From Fusobacterium sp. (GTDB taxonomy: Bacteria; Fusobacteriota; Fusobacteriia; Fusobacteriales; Fusobacteriaceae): a DNA stretch of 10,859 bases. The position numbers and the translations under genes are program-made. The DNA is taken from NCBI GenBank assembly GCA_020024855.1, contig JAHHTB010000058.1:1-10859 (forward strand), read 5' to 3'. Shown here piece by piece: positions 1 to 6,603 of this stretch (position 1 is its first letter; each line of letters opens with the position of its first letter). The notes beneath the pieces were generated by a model. It saw only the letters and a program-made list of their open reading frames with translations. It was not told the DNA's origin and made no database searches.

Positions 1-43
1 GAAAAAAATTTTATATATGAAACTATTTTTTATATATTTTCAA

Positions 44-86
44 TTTTTCCTTGAAAATATTAATTTTTATGCTTTTCAAGAAAAAA
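44..86. repeat. Imperfect inverted repeat (stem-loop), AT-rich
   Basis: The sequence CTTGAAAA at 50-57 pairs with TTTTCAAG at 73-80. After one mismatch, the flanking T-run (44-48) pairs with the A-run (82-86). The loop is about 15 nt. It lies downstream of the NhaC-family gene and beyond that gene's main terminator. It may be a back-up terminator or part of the control region of a leftward gene outside the window. No reading frame of substance is visible in 1-166. Confidence 0.4.
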
Positions 87-90
87 ATAA

Positions 91-130
91 TCTTCTTATT
101 AAATTTCATATACGAAACTTAATAAGAAGA
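91..130. repeat. Perfect 12-bp inverted repeat with dyad-symmetric loop
   Basis: The arm TCTTCTTATTAA (91-102) is matched exactly by TTAATAAGAAGA (119-130). Inside the loop, TTTC (104-107) can pair with GAAA (114-117), so the hairpin extends past one mismatch. It sits next to the terminator at 132-161 and has no long T-tract of its own on either strand. Its role is unknown: a transcript-stabilising hairpin or an operator for an unseen leftward gene are both possible. Confidence 0.5.
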
Positions 131-131
131 T

Positions 132-161
132 AAAAACCTGAGACTAAAATCTCAGGTTTTT
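132..161. terminator. Bidirectional Rho-independent terminator after the NhaC-family gene
   Basis: The arm AAAAACCTGAGA (132-143) pairs perfectly with TCTCAGGTTTTT (150-161) around a 6-nt loop. The G/C-containing core is followed by U-rich sequence on both strands. It begins 5 bp past the stop codon of the leftward NhaC-family gene, so its main job is to end the lyase-transporter transcript. It could also stop rightward readthrough from outside the window. Confidence 0.9.
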
Positions 162-166
162 TATTT

Positions 167-1528
167 TTATATTTCTGATATTGATTCGTGTTTTTCTTTT
201 GCTATACGAGCAAATTCTTTTTCCTCTTTAGTTCTTAACAATCCAAATTTTATAGTTATTAATGTTGCTAATATTAAAAATACTGGATAATAAGCAAATT
301 TTAATATTTCAATAGGAGATACATGTCCCATTCCTGTCATTATTAACATCCCTCCATCATGTGGACAAAGTGCTAATATACCACAAGCAAATATATCAAT
401 CAAACTAGCAAGTCTTTTAGGAGCAATATGATATTTTGAACCAATTTCTTTTGCTATTGGAGCAGATATAATAATTGCAACTGTATTATTTACAAGAGCA
501 GCAGATAGTGAACCTGCTAAAACTCCAATTCCATACTCAGCACCACTTCTTGTTTTTACTTTTGAAGTTATCTTCTCAATAAGCCAGTCGATTCCACCAT
601 TTTCTTTAATAACTCCTATTATACCAGCAATTAAAATAGCTACAATTGTTATTCCCATCATATCTTCCATTCCACCACCAATAGCTTTTATGAATGGTAA
701 AAACTCAACACTTCCTGTTACTATTCCAACTATTCCTGAAAGAACTATTCCTCCCATAAGAACTAGAACAACATTTCCACCAGCAAGAGCTCCTACTAGT
801 ACAAGAATATAAGGTACAACTTTTATAAAATGGAAAGTTAAATCCCCTTCTATTTCTCCTGCTTTACCTAAAATTGTATAAAGTATAATTGTTATAAGAG
901 CTGCAGGAATTGCTATTAAAAAGTTCATTCTAAATTTATCTTTCATTTCACAGCCTACTCCCCTTGTTGCAGAGATTGTTGTATCTGATAAAATTGAAAG
1001 GTTATCTCCAAAATATGCTCCTCCCATAACAGCTGCTAAAGTTATGGCAACATCAATATTACTTTTTGCTGCAACTCCAACTGCAATTGGTGCCATAGCT
1101 GCCATTGTTCCCATTGATGTTCCCATAGCTGTTGCTATAAAACAAGAAATTAAAAATATTCCTGGCACTATAAATGTTGAAGGTATAAAAGTAAGACCTA
1201 AATTAACTACTGATTCTACACCACCCATTGATTTTGCAGCTCCTGAAAATCCTCCTGCAAGTAAATAGATAAGACCCATTATCATTACTCCAGATGACCC
1301 TGCATTTTTAGAAAAAACTTCTATTTTTTCTTCTACAGTTTTACTTTTATTCATAAGAACTGCTACTCCAATAGCTATAAACAAAGCTACATGACGTGGA
1401 AATTGATTAAATGGTGACTTTGACCCTTTTATTGAAAAAAATATTCCACTACCTATGTACAACCCTAAAAAAATGAATAGTGGAAGAAATGAAATTCCTC
1501 CAAGACCTTTTTTGTTCTCCTTTGACAT
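167..1528 (-). CDS. NhaC-family Na+/H+ antiporter or related amino-acid/ion antiporter
   Basis: This 453-residue polytopic inner-membrane protein has the hallmarks of the NhaC antiporter family. It shows a GTSMGT motif (136-141), GAYFGDNLS followed by SDTT (170-184), and a second-repeat counterpart LVNNTVAIIISAPIA (345-359) with a CPHDGG stretch at 388-393. The length is normal for the family and a hydrophilic tail follows the last helix. The start is supported by TAGGGGGT at 1536-1543, 7 nt before the ATG. It follows the C-S lyase gene by 34 bp and ends at a strong terminator, so the two form an operon, apparently from the sigma-54 promoter at 2836-2850. NhaC relatives include Na+/H+ antiporters, the malate/lactate antiporter MleN and proposed methionine transporters (MetT). 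The context therefore allows an amino-acid or organic-acid transporter handling a lyase substrate or product. Family is certain; substrate is not. Confidence 0.88.
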   Translation of the reverse strand: MSKENKKGLGGISFLPLFIFLGLYIGSGIFFSIKGSKSPFNQFPRHVALFIAIGVAVLMNKSKTVEEKIEVFSKNAGSSGVMIMGLIYLLAGGFSGAAKSMGGVESVVNLGLTFIPSTFIVPGIFLISCFIATAMGTSMGTMAAMAPIAVGVAAKSNIDVAITLAAVMGGAYFGDNLSILSDTTISATRGVGCEMKDKFRMNFLIAIPAALITIILYTILGKAGEIEGDLTFHFIKVVPYILVLVGALAGGNVVLVLMGGIVLSGIVGIVTGSVEFLPFIKAIGGGMEDMMGITIVAILIAGIIGVIKENGGIDWLIEKITSKVKTRSGAEYGIGVLAGSLSAALVNNTVAIIISAPIAKEIGSKYHIAPKRLASLIDIFACGILALCPHDGGMLIMTGMGHVSPIEILKFAYYPVFLILATLITIKFGLLRTKEEKEFARIAKEKHESISEI

Positions 1529-1562
1529 GAAATTTACCCCCTATTTTTTATTAAAGTTTTAT

Positions 1563-2750
1563 TTATTTGTTTCTCCATACACTTATTGCTTTTTCTATTC
1601 TAGTCATTCCCTCTTCAACCATATATCTAGGACATGCTATATTCATTCTCTCAAATCCAGCTCCATTTTCTCCAAACCAAAAACCATCATCAAGAGCAAT
1701 CTTTGCTTCTTTTTGCATAAATAGTGAAAGTTCTTCTTTTGTCATTCCAAGTCCTGAGAAATCAAGCCACATTAAATATGTTCCCTCAGATTTTCTCACT
1801 TTTATTTCAGGTATTCTTTCTTTTACAAAATTTACTACATAGTCCATATTTCCATCTAAATGAATTAAAAGTTCCTCTAACCACTCTTCACCTTTTGTAT
1901 AAGCTGCTTCAAATCCAACTAAACTAAATGGACTATTTCTTTTTACATCTAGTCTTCCTAATTCTTCATCTACCATTTTCCATTCCTCTTCTCTTGGGAA
2001 AGTTGCAAATGATGCTTGAAGTCCAGCTATATTAAATGTTTTTGTTGGTGAGAAACATGTTATAGTATTATTTTCTATTTCTTTACTAAGTGATGCAACA
2101 GGAATATGTTTAAATCCTGGCATTATAATATCTCTCCATATTTCATCAGCAATAACTCTTACATTATATTTTAAGCAAAGCTCTGACATTTTTTCTAATT
2201 CTTCTCTTTTCCAAACTCTTCCAACTGGATTATGAGGACTACACATAATAAATAAAGTTACTTTTTCATCTGCTACTTTCTTTTCAAAGTCTTCAAAATC
2301 TATTGTGTAATATCCCTCTTCATCTTTTATAAGTTCATTTACTACTAGCTCTCTATTATTTTCTTTAACTACACTTGAAAATGGATAGTATACAGGACTT
2401 TGAATAAGCACTTTTTCATCTTCTTTTGTCATAAGTCTTACTAAAATAGAAAGTGTTGGAACTACTCCTGGGCTATTAATTAAAGTTTTGGCATCAATTT
2501 TATAACCAAATCTTCTTTCAATCCAATCAGCTGCACTTTGATAATAAGATACTGGTCTGTACACATAACCAAAAATTCCTTGCTCAAGTTTTTCTCTCAT
2601 TGCATCAATTATTACTGGAGCTGTTTTTAAATCCATATCAGCTATCCACATAGGCCATAAATCATTAGATATAAATTTATTTCCTATTTCCTCCCATTTA
2701 GCTGAATGATTTCCTCTCCTATCAATTTTTTCATTAAAATTATATTTCAT
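1563..2750 (-). CDS. MalY/PatB-type PLP-dependent C-S lyase (cystathionine beta-lyase / cysteine desulfhydrase-like)
   Basis: This 395-residue fold-type I PLP enzyme has the length usual for the MalY/PatB group. Visible motifs are the N-terminal WIADMD (35-40), NPVGRVW (174-180), the cofactor-binding ADEIW (201-205, Asp202), and SPTKTFNIAGLQ (234-245) whose Lys237 should carry PLP. Such cytosolic enzymes cleave cystathionine to homocysteine, pyruvate and ammonia, and many also release sulfide from cysteine. AAGGAGAAG lies just upstream of the ATG. It is the first gene of a leftward operon with the NhaC-family transporter. A near-consensus sigma-54 promoter lies about 85-100 bp upstream, with a divergent sigma-54 activator beyond it, so expression is probably inducible. 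A general aminotransferase is less likely because WIADMD and the SPTKTFNIAG context are MalY-like. The actual substrate cannot be read from sequence. Confidence 0.88.
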   Translation of the reverse strand: MKYNFNEKIDRRGNHSAKWEEIGNKFISNDLWPMWIADMDLKTAPVIIDAMREKLEQGIFGYVYRPVSYYQSAADWIERRFGYKIDAKTLINSPGVVPTLSILVRLMTKEDEKVLIQSPVYYPFSSVVKENNRELVVNELIKDEEGYYTIDFEDFEKKVADEKVTLFIMCSPHNPVGRVWKREELEKMSELCLKYNVRVIADEIWRDIIMPGFKHIPVASLSKEIENNTITCFSPTKTFNIAGLQASFATFPREEEWKMVDEELGRLDVKRNSPFSLVGFEAAYTKGEEWLEELLIHLDGNMDYVVNFVKERIPEIKVRKSEGTYLMWLDFSGLGMTKEELSLFMQKEAKIALDDGFWFGENGAGFERMNIACPRYMVEEGMTRIEKAISVWRNK

Positions 2751-2835
2751 TTCACTTCTCCTTAATTAGATTATTACAAAATAAAAAGTTTTATTTAAGA
2801 ATAAAAAGTCATTTTTATTACATAATTATGTGTTA

Positions 2836-2850
2836 GCAATTTTCATGCCA
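2836..2850 (-). promoter_or_regulatory. Sigma-54 (-24/-12) promoter of the C-S lyase/NhaC operon
   Basis: On the minus strand the sequence reads TGGCATGAAAATTGC. The GG and GC dinucleotides are separated by exactly 10 bp, as in the RpoN consensus TGGCAC-N5-TTGC. The predicted start is near 2824-2826, leaving a leader of about 75 nt before the lyase ATG. An adjacent divergent gene encodes a sigma-54 activator, which strongly supports the call. Confidence 0.88.
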
Positions 2851-2932
2851 TAAAAAACTTTATTTATAAGACTACATATATTAAGATATTCAAAATTCTA
2901 TCTTTTATTTTTTATTGGCTTTTTATTTCAAA

Positions 2933-2973
2933 AACCTGTTTTTTTAGGTTAAATAGGTTAAATTAACCTATTT
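2933..2973. promoter_or_regulatory. Putative upstream activating sequence: 23-bp palindrome plus extra half-sites
   Basis: AAATAGGTTAA (2951-2961) and TTAACCTATTT (2963-2973) form a perfect 11-bp inverted repeat around a single A. AGGTTAAAT is tandemly duplicated at 2946-2954 and 2955-2963, and a further AACCT lies at 2933-2937, giving four half-sites. The palindrome centre is about 113 bp upstream of the -24 element, a typical distance for an enhancer-binding protein. It also lies just upstream of the activator's own predicted -35, which would allow autoregulation. Binding by the neighbouring activator is inference. Confidence 0.75.
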
Positions 2974-2976
2974 TTG

Positions 2977-3006
2977 TTGCTATTTTTATAAAATATATTG
3001 TAAAAT
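2977..3006 (+). promoter_or_regulatory. Candidate sigma-70 promoter of the activator gene
   Basis: TTGCTA (2977-2982, 4 of 6 matches to the -35 consensus) is followed after 18 bp by TAAAAT (3001-3006, 5 of 6 matches to -10). Transcription would begin near 3013. The region is so AT-rich that other -10-like hexamers exist, so the call is tentative. The AGGTTAA palindrome ends 3 bp before the -35. Confidence 0.45.
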
Positions 3007-3043
3007 ATATAATAATTTATTTAAATATTTTCTATATTATTAC

Positions 3044-3060
3044 GGAGGTGTTTTAAAATT
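3044..3060 (+). promoter_or_regulatory. Ribosome-binding site and ATT initiation codon of the activator
   Basis: GGAGG at 3044-3048, the start of GGAGGTG, is a strong Shine-Dalgarno. It is followed after 9 nt by ATT at 3058-3060, which opens the long frame encoding the activator. The frame has a stop at 3022-3024. It contains no ATG, GTG, TTG or CTG between there and the ATG at 3376. The overlapping GTG at 3048 and the TTG at 3071 are out of frame and quickly hit stops. ATT is a rare but known start codon, as in E. coli infC. Confidence 0.72.
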
Positions 3061-5082
3061 TCTTTAAAAATTGCAATAATTTCAGCTGGTAAAGATGTTG
3101 GAGTTTTTTATAAAAAACAACTTGAATATTTTTTTGCTGGTGCTGTTGAGCTCTATACATATTCAACTGAAGATGGAACAGCTTACTCACCAAAAACAGA
3201 AGATATTTTTCTTATTACTACTATATCTTTTGATACTCATAATGAAGTCTTAAGATATATTCCAAAGGATAAACATATTGTTAATGGAACTATTACTATA
3301 AAAAATACTATTGTTGAAAAATTAAAAAAACTTCCTTTTGGTACAAAGGCTCTTCTTGTAAATTCTACTAAATCAATGTGTGAAGAATCTATTGTACTTC
3401 TACATCAAAAGGGTATAAATAATATTTCTTTCTTTTCATATTACCCTGGTTGTAAAGAAAAATATGAAGATATTCCTTTAGCTATTACTCCTGGAGAAAC
3501 TCAGTTTGTTCCAGTTGGAAAAGAAATAATTGATATAGGAAATAGAGTTCTTGATACTAATACTTTGCTTGAGATAATCTCTTTTACAGATTGTGAATAT
3601 CTTTTAAGAACCGATAGACTTATAAATTATTTTGATGAAATTTCAGAAAATAATACAGGTGTTGAGTCTCTTATCTCTAAGATGGAACTTGCTACACAAC
3701 AATTTAATATTCTTCTCAAACTTTCAAATGAGGGAGTAATTCTTGTTGATAAAACAAATAATATTACAATGTGTAATCAAAAAGCTTGTGATTTTTTAGG
3801 AAAAAGTAGAATCTATCTACTTTATAAACCTACTATTAATATTTTTCAAAGTAATATCTTTGAACAAGCTGCAAGAGATGAAATTTCTAAAACATCTTTG
3901 TTTCTTTCTGATTCTGGTATAAAATTTAATCTTAAAGTTGTACCTATTGTAAAACATGGAGTGTATCTTGCTGGAATAGGGATTATTAGTAAAGCAAATC
4001 CTGAAGATGAAATAATCACAAATAATATGAATAAAATTCTAAAAAAAGGACATATTGCTAGATATAATTTTGATTCTATAATTACAAAAAGTAAAAATGT
4101 ATTAAAGATAAAAGAGGGAGCTAAAAAAATGGCAAAATCTAACTCCGCTGTTCTCATAACTGGAGAAAGTGGAACTGGAAAAGAACTTTTTGCCCACTCA
4201 ATACATAATTTTTCAGCTAGAAAAGATAAGCCTTTTGTTGCTATAAACTGTGCTGCCCTTGCTGACTCTCTTCTTGAAAGTGAACTTTTTGGATACGAAG
4301 AAGGAGCTTTTACTGGAGCTAAAAAAGGAGGGAAAACAGGGCTTTTTGAAATTGCAAATAATGGAACTCTTTTTCTTGATGAAATTGAAGGAATGAGTAA
4401 AAATCTTCAATTTAAACTTCTTCGTGTTATTCAAGAAAAAGAGATTATAAAAGTTGGTGGTGATGAGATGATTCCAATAGACGTTAGAATTATCGCTGCC
4501 TCTAATGAAAATCTAGTAGAACTTGTTGATAATAAAACTTTTAGACAAGACCTTTATTATAGACTTAATACTCTTCCTATAACTTTGCCTTCCTTAAGAG
4601 ATAGAATAGATGATCTTTATCTTTTAATTGATGATTTTAAACAAGAAATGGATTTTGATTTTATATTTACAACTGCATCAAAACATCTTCTTGAAAATTA
4701 TAGTTGGCCTGGAAATATAAGAGAACTTAGAAATTGTATAGAATATTTTGGTTGTCTTGGGGAAACTATAATTGAACCTGAAATGTTCCCACAAAATATG
4801 AGTAGTATCTTTAAAATTAATGAAAATACTTCTTTAAATATTTATAAAAGTAAAAATATCCTTCATGAAATTGCAAATATTATGATTAATTTAGAAAAAA
4901 AAGGTAAATCTTGTGGTAGAAAAGTTATCTCTGATGAATTAAAAAATAAAAATATTTTTCTATCAGAAGCAAAAATTAGAAAAATACTTGAAAATATGAA
5001 AAAAGATGGTTTTGTTTCTTCTGGAGTTGGAAGAACTGGTTCTCTACTAACTCCACTTGGAAAAAAGAAATTTAATCTTTAA
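3058..5082 (+). CDS. Sigma-54-dependent transcriptional activator (sensor region-PAS-AAA+-winged helix)
   Basis: From the ATT at 3058 the protein is 674 residues; the first ATG, at 3376, would remove 106 of them. Residues 1 to about 200 form an alpha/beta sensor region beginning LKIAIISAGKD, loosely resembling the PrpR N-terminal domain. A PAS-like domain covers about 212-312. The AAA+ domain follows, with Walker A GESGTGKE (369-376), the sigma-54-contacting loop GAFTGA (416-421), Walker B TLFLDE (437-442), the arginine-finger region FRQDLYYRLN (495-504) and WPGNIREL (550-557). The last 60 or so residues look like a winged helix ending GRTGSLLTPLGKKKF, not the usual Fis-type helix-turn-helix. 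There is no response-regulator receiver domain, so it probably senses a small ligand. It is divergent from a lyase operon with a -24/-12 promoter, which makes it the likely cytosolic activator of that operon. Clostridioides difficile CdsR, a sigma-54 activator of cysteine degradation, is a functional parallel, not a proven ortholog. Confidence 0.87.
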   Translation: MSLKIAIISAGKDVGVFYKKQLEYFFAGAVELYTYSTEDGTAYSPKTEDIFLITTISFDTHNEVLRYIPKDKHIVNGTITIKNTIVEKLKKLPFGTKALLVNSTKSMCEESIVLLHQKGINNISFFSYYPGCKEKYEDIPLAITPGETQFVPVGKEIIDIGNRVLDTNTLLEIISFTDCEYLLRTDRLINYFDEISENNTGVESLISKMELATQQFNILLKLSNEGVILVDKTNNITMCNQKACDFLGKSRIYLLYKPTINIFQSNIFEQAARDEISKTSLFLSDSGIKFNLKVVPIVKHGVYLAGIGIISKANPEDEIITNNMNKILKKGHIARYNFDSIITKSKNVLKIKEGAKKMAKSNSAVLITGESGTGKELFAHSIHNFSARKDKPFVAINCAALADSLLESELFGYEEGAFTGAKKGGKTGLFEIANNGTLFLDEIEGMSKNLQFKLLRVIQEKEIIKVGGDEMIPIDVRIIAASNENLVELVDNKTFRQDLYYRLNTLPITLPSLRDRIDDLYLLIDDFKQEMDFDFIFTTASKHLLENYSWPGNIRELRNCIEYFGCLGETIIEPEMFPQNMSSIFKINENTSLNIYKSKNILHEIANIMINLEKKGKSCGRKVISDELKNKNIFLSEAKIRKILENMKKDGFVSSGVGRTGSLLTPLGKKKFNL

Positions 5083-5087
5083 TAAAG

Positions 5088-5124
5088 AAAAACGGCAATT
5101 TTCATTTTTGAAAATGCCGTTTTT
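5088..5124. terminator. Bidirectional terminator between convergent activator and cystine transporter genes
   Basis: AAAAACGGCA (5088-5097) pairs with TGCCGTTTTT (5115-5124). After a bulged A (5098), TTTTC (5099-5103) pairs with GAAAA (5110-5114) around a 6-nt loop. The hairpin has T-runs on both strands and lies between the activator stop (5082) and the stop of the leftward transporter (5135), so it can serve both. Confidence 0.92.
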
Positions 5125-5134
5125 ATATTATTTA

Positions 5135-6559
5135 CTATTCAAATTCTTCTGTTGCTGTTGTTTCATTTCCTGCATGAGGATCATTATAAATAGAAAGGTT
5201 TATTTGTCCTAAAGATTTATCAACCATTAATGCATTTGTTACAGAACCTATAACATTAAGCATTGTTCTTGGCATATCTATGATAGGATCTATTGCTAAT
5301 ATTGGATTAACAAGTGGGAATAAAGATGCTAATCCTGTTCCTGAAAGACCTACTGATGCTGCCATTGTAGCAGTTCCTGGAATTCCTGCAATTCCTAATG
5401 AACTGATTGAAACAACTATTATAGACATAACAATAAGAGTTAAATCTACATCATGTCCACTCATATTTGTTACAAATACTATTGTTAATGCTGGGAATAT
5501 TCCTGCACAACCTTGCATTCCTGCTGTTGTTCCAAAACTTCCAACGAAACTTGCTGTTGATTCGCTTACACCTAACTTATTAGTTAAAGTTGCAATTGTT
5601 ACAGGTAAACATCCTACACTTGATCTTGATGTGAAAGCAAGAATTAAAAGAGATACACATTTTTTTACATAAGTTATAGGATTTAATCCAAATAACGCTA
5701 CTGCTACCATTTGTAACACAAACATTAAAGCTACTGCTAAGTATAAAACTAGGATAAATTTACTTACTTCAACTATTGCTCCAATTCCTTTTTGTGCTAT
5801 TGTATTTGCTAATAATGGAACTACTGCTAAAGGCATCCATTTAATTATACTCATTGCCATAGATACTATTATTTTTTGCATAGCATTTATAAGACCAAAG
5901 AAAGGACTTACAATATCCATATATTTTTTAGACATTCTCTTTGCAGCAACTCCGACTATAGCAGAAAAAATTACAAGTCCTACTATATTTAAGTTTACCA
6001 TTGCTTCAACTGGGTTCGCTGGAATAAGAGCCTTTAAAGTATCTACTATGTTCTTAACTTCTCTTATTTTACTTACACCATTTGCTGATACTATTGCTTG
6101 TTCAACATGACCAACATTAAATATTTTTCCTAAAAAAATTCCAAGAGTAACTGAAACTGCAACCATTGTAAGTGTTATTACAAGAGTTCTTTTTACTAAA
6201 TCTCCTAATTTTGCATCTTCTTTCATGTTGATAATAACATGAATAATAGAAACCATTACTAATGGTATAACAAGCATTCTAATTAAAGATATAAATCCTC
6301 CACCAAGTAAACTATACCATAAAGTTGTTTCTGCTACGAAAGTTAATTCCATTGGATTATTTGGGAAACCAGCTACAAATTGAATAACAAGTCCTAAAAT
6401 TAATCCTACTACTGTGGCAATCATAACTTTTGCTGAAAAACTAAATTTCTTTTTAGGCAATTTATTTAACCCAAAAAGAATTACTACAAGGATAGCTAAA
6501 AATATTATCGTTTTTATATCACTAACCTTTAAAAACTCCTTAAAAAATACATTGTTCAT
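5135..6559 (-). CDS. tcyP: TcyP-type L-cystine symporter (DAACS family)
   Basis: This 474-residue inner-membrane protein belongs to the dicarboxylate/amino acid:cation symporter family. It matches what I recall of Bacillus TcyP (E. coli YdjN), the L-cystine importer: ALFGLNPITYVKK (288-300), AFTSRSSVGCLP (308-319), a glycine-rich TTAGMQGCAG loop (344-353), and IDMPRTMLNVIGS (427-439). Asp428, Arg431, Thr432 and Asn435 of the last motif lie where the family's substrate-binding residues lie. Length and membrane pattern are normal. GAGGAG precedes the ATG at a good distance and the gene ends with TAG. It follows the flavoprotein disulfide reductase gene by 44 bp, so import and reduction are probably co-transcribed. 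The subfamily is identified by residue patterns from memory; a closely related dicarboxylate or serine/threonine symporter is less likely. Confidence 0.85.
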   Translation of the reverse strand: MNNVFFKEFLKVSDIKTIIFLAILVVILFGLNKLPKKKFSFSAKVMIATVVGLILGLVIQFVAGFPNNPMELTFVAETTLWYSLLGGGFISLIRMLVIPLVMVSIIHVIINMKEDAKLGDLVKRTLVITLTMVAVSVTLGIFLGKIFNVGHVEQAIVSANGVSKIREVKNIVDTLKALIPANPVEAMVNLNIVGLVIFSAIVGVAAKRMSKKYMDIVSPFFGLINAMQKIIVSMAMSIIKWMPLAVVPLLANTIAQKGIGAIVEVSKFILVLYLAVALMFVLQMVAVALFGLNPITYVKKCVSLLILAFTSRSSVGCLPVTIATLTNKLGVSESTASFVGSFGTTAGMQGCAGIFPALTIVFVTNMSGHDVDLTLIVMSIIVVSISSLGIAGIPGTATMAASVGLSGTGLASLFPLVNPILAIDPIIDMPRTMLNVIGSVTNALMVDKSLGQINLSIYNDPHAGNETTATEEFE

Positions 6560-6603
6560 AAAATCTTCTCCTCTTCTTTATCTTAATTTTTATTAAGTGC
6601 TAT

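Larger units (their letters stand above)
2751..3057. other. Divergent intergenic control region
   Basis: This stretch of about 307 bp separates the leftward lyase operon from the rightward activator. From left to right it holds: the lyase Shine-Dalgarno; a direct repeat ATAAAAAGT at 2781-2789 and 2801-2809 (20-bp period); a 12-bp palindrome ACATAATTATGT at 2820-2831 near the predicted leftward transcription start; the sigma-54 promoter at 2836-2850; an AT-rich stretch of about 80 bp without clear motifs; the AGGTT/AACCT cluster at 2933-2973; a plausible sigma-70 promoter at 2977-3006; and the activator's ribosome-binding site at 3044-3048. No further gene is seen in it. Confidence 0.8.

Noticed and set aside
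1044..1268. Open frames on the opposite strand of the large genes (for example here, 3846-4157, 5280-5672, 7086-7318, 9966-10178)
   Set aside because: They lie wholly or largely antisense to well-supported genes, have low-complexity translations and lack convincing ribosome-binding sites. They are composition shadows.
2967..2980. Possible rightward sigma-54 promoter ending in TTGC at 2977-2980
   Set aside because: The position 12 bp upstream that should hold GG is CC, so there is no -24 element. A sigma-70 promoter explains the rightward gene better.
3048..3057. GTG at 3048 as the activator start
   Set aside because: It overlaps the Shine-Dalgarno itself, is out of frame with the activator, and reaches a TAA within three codons.
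3376..5082. Activator starting at the ATG at 3376 (568 residues)
   Set aside because: The frame stays open upstream with coding-like sequence and a strong GGAGG is properly placed for the ATT at 3058. No comparable ribosome-binding site precedes 3376, and that ATG would cut the N-terminal domain in half.
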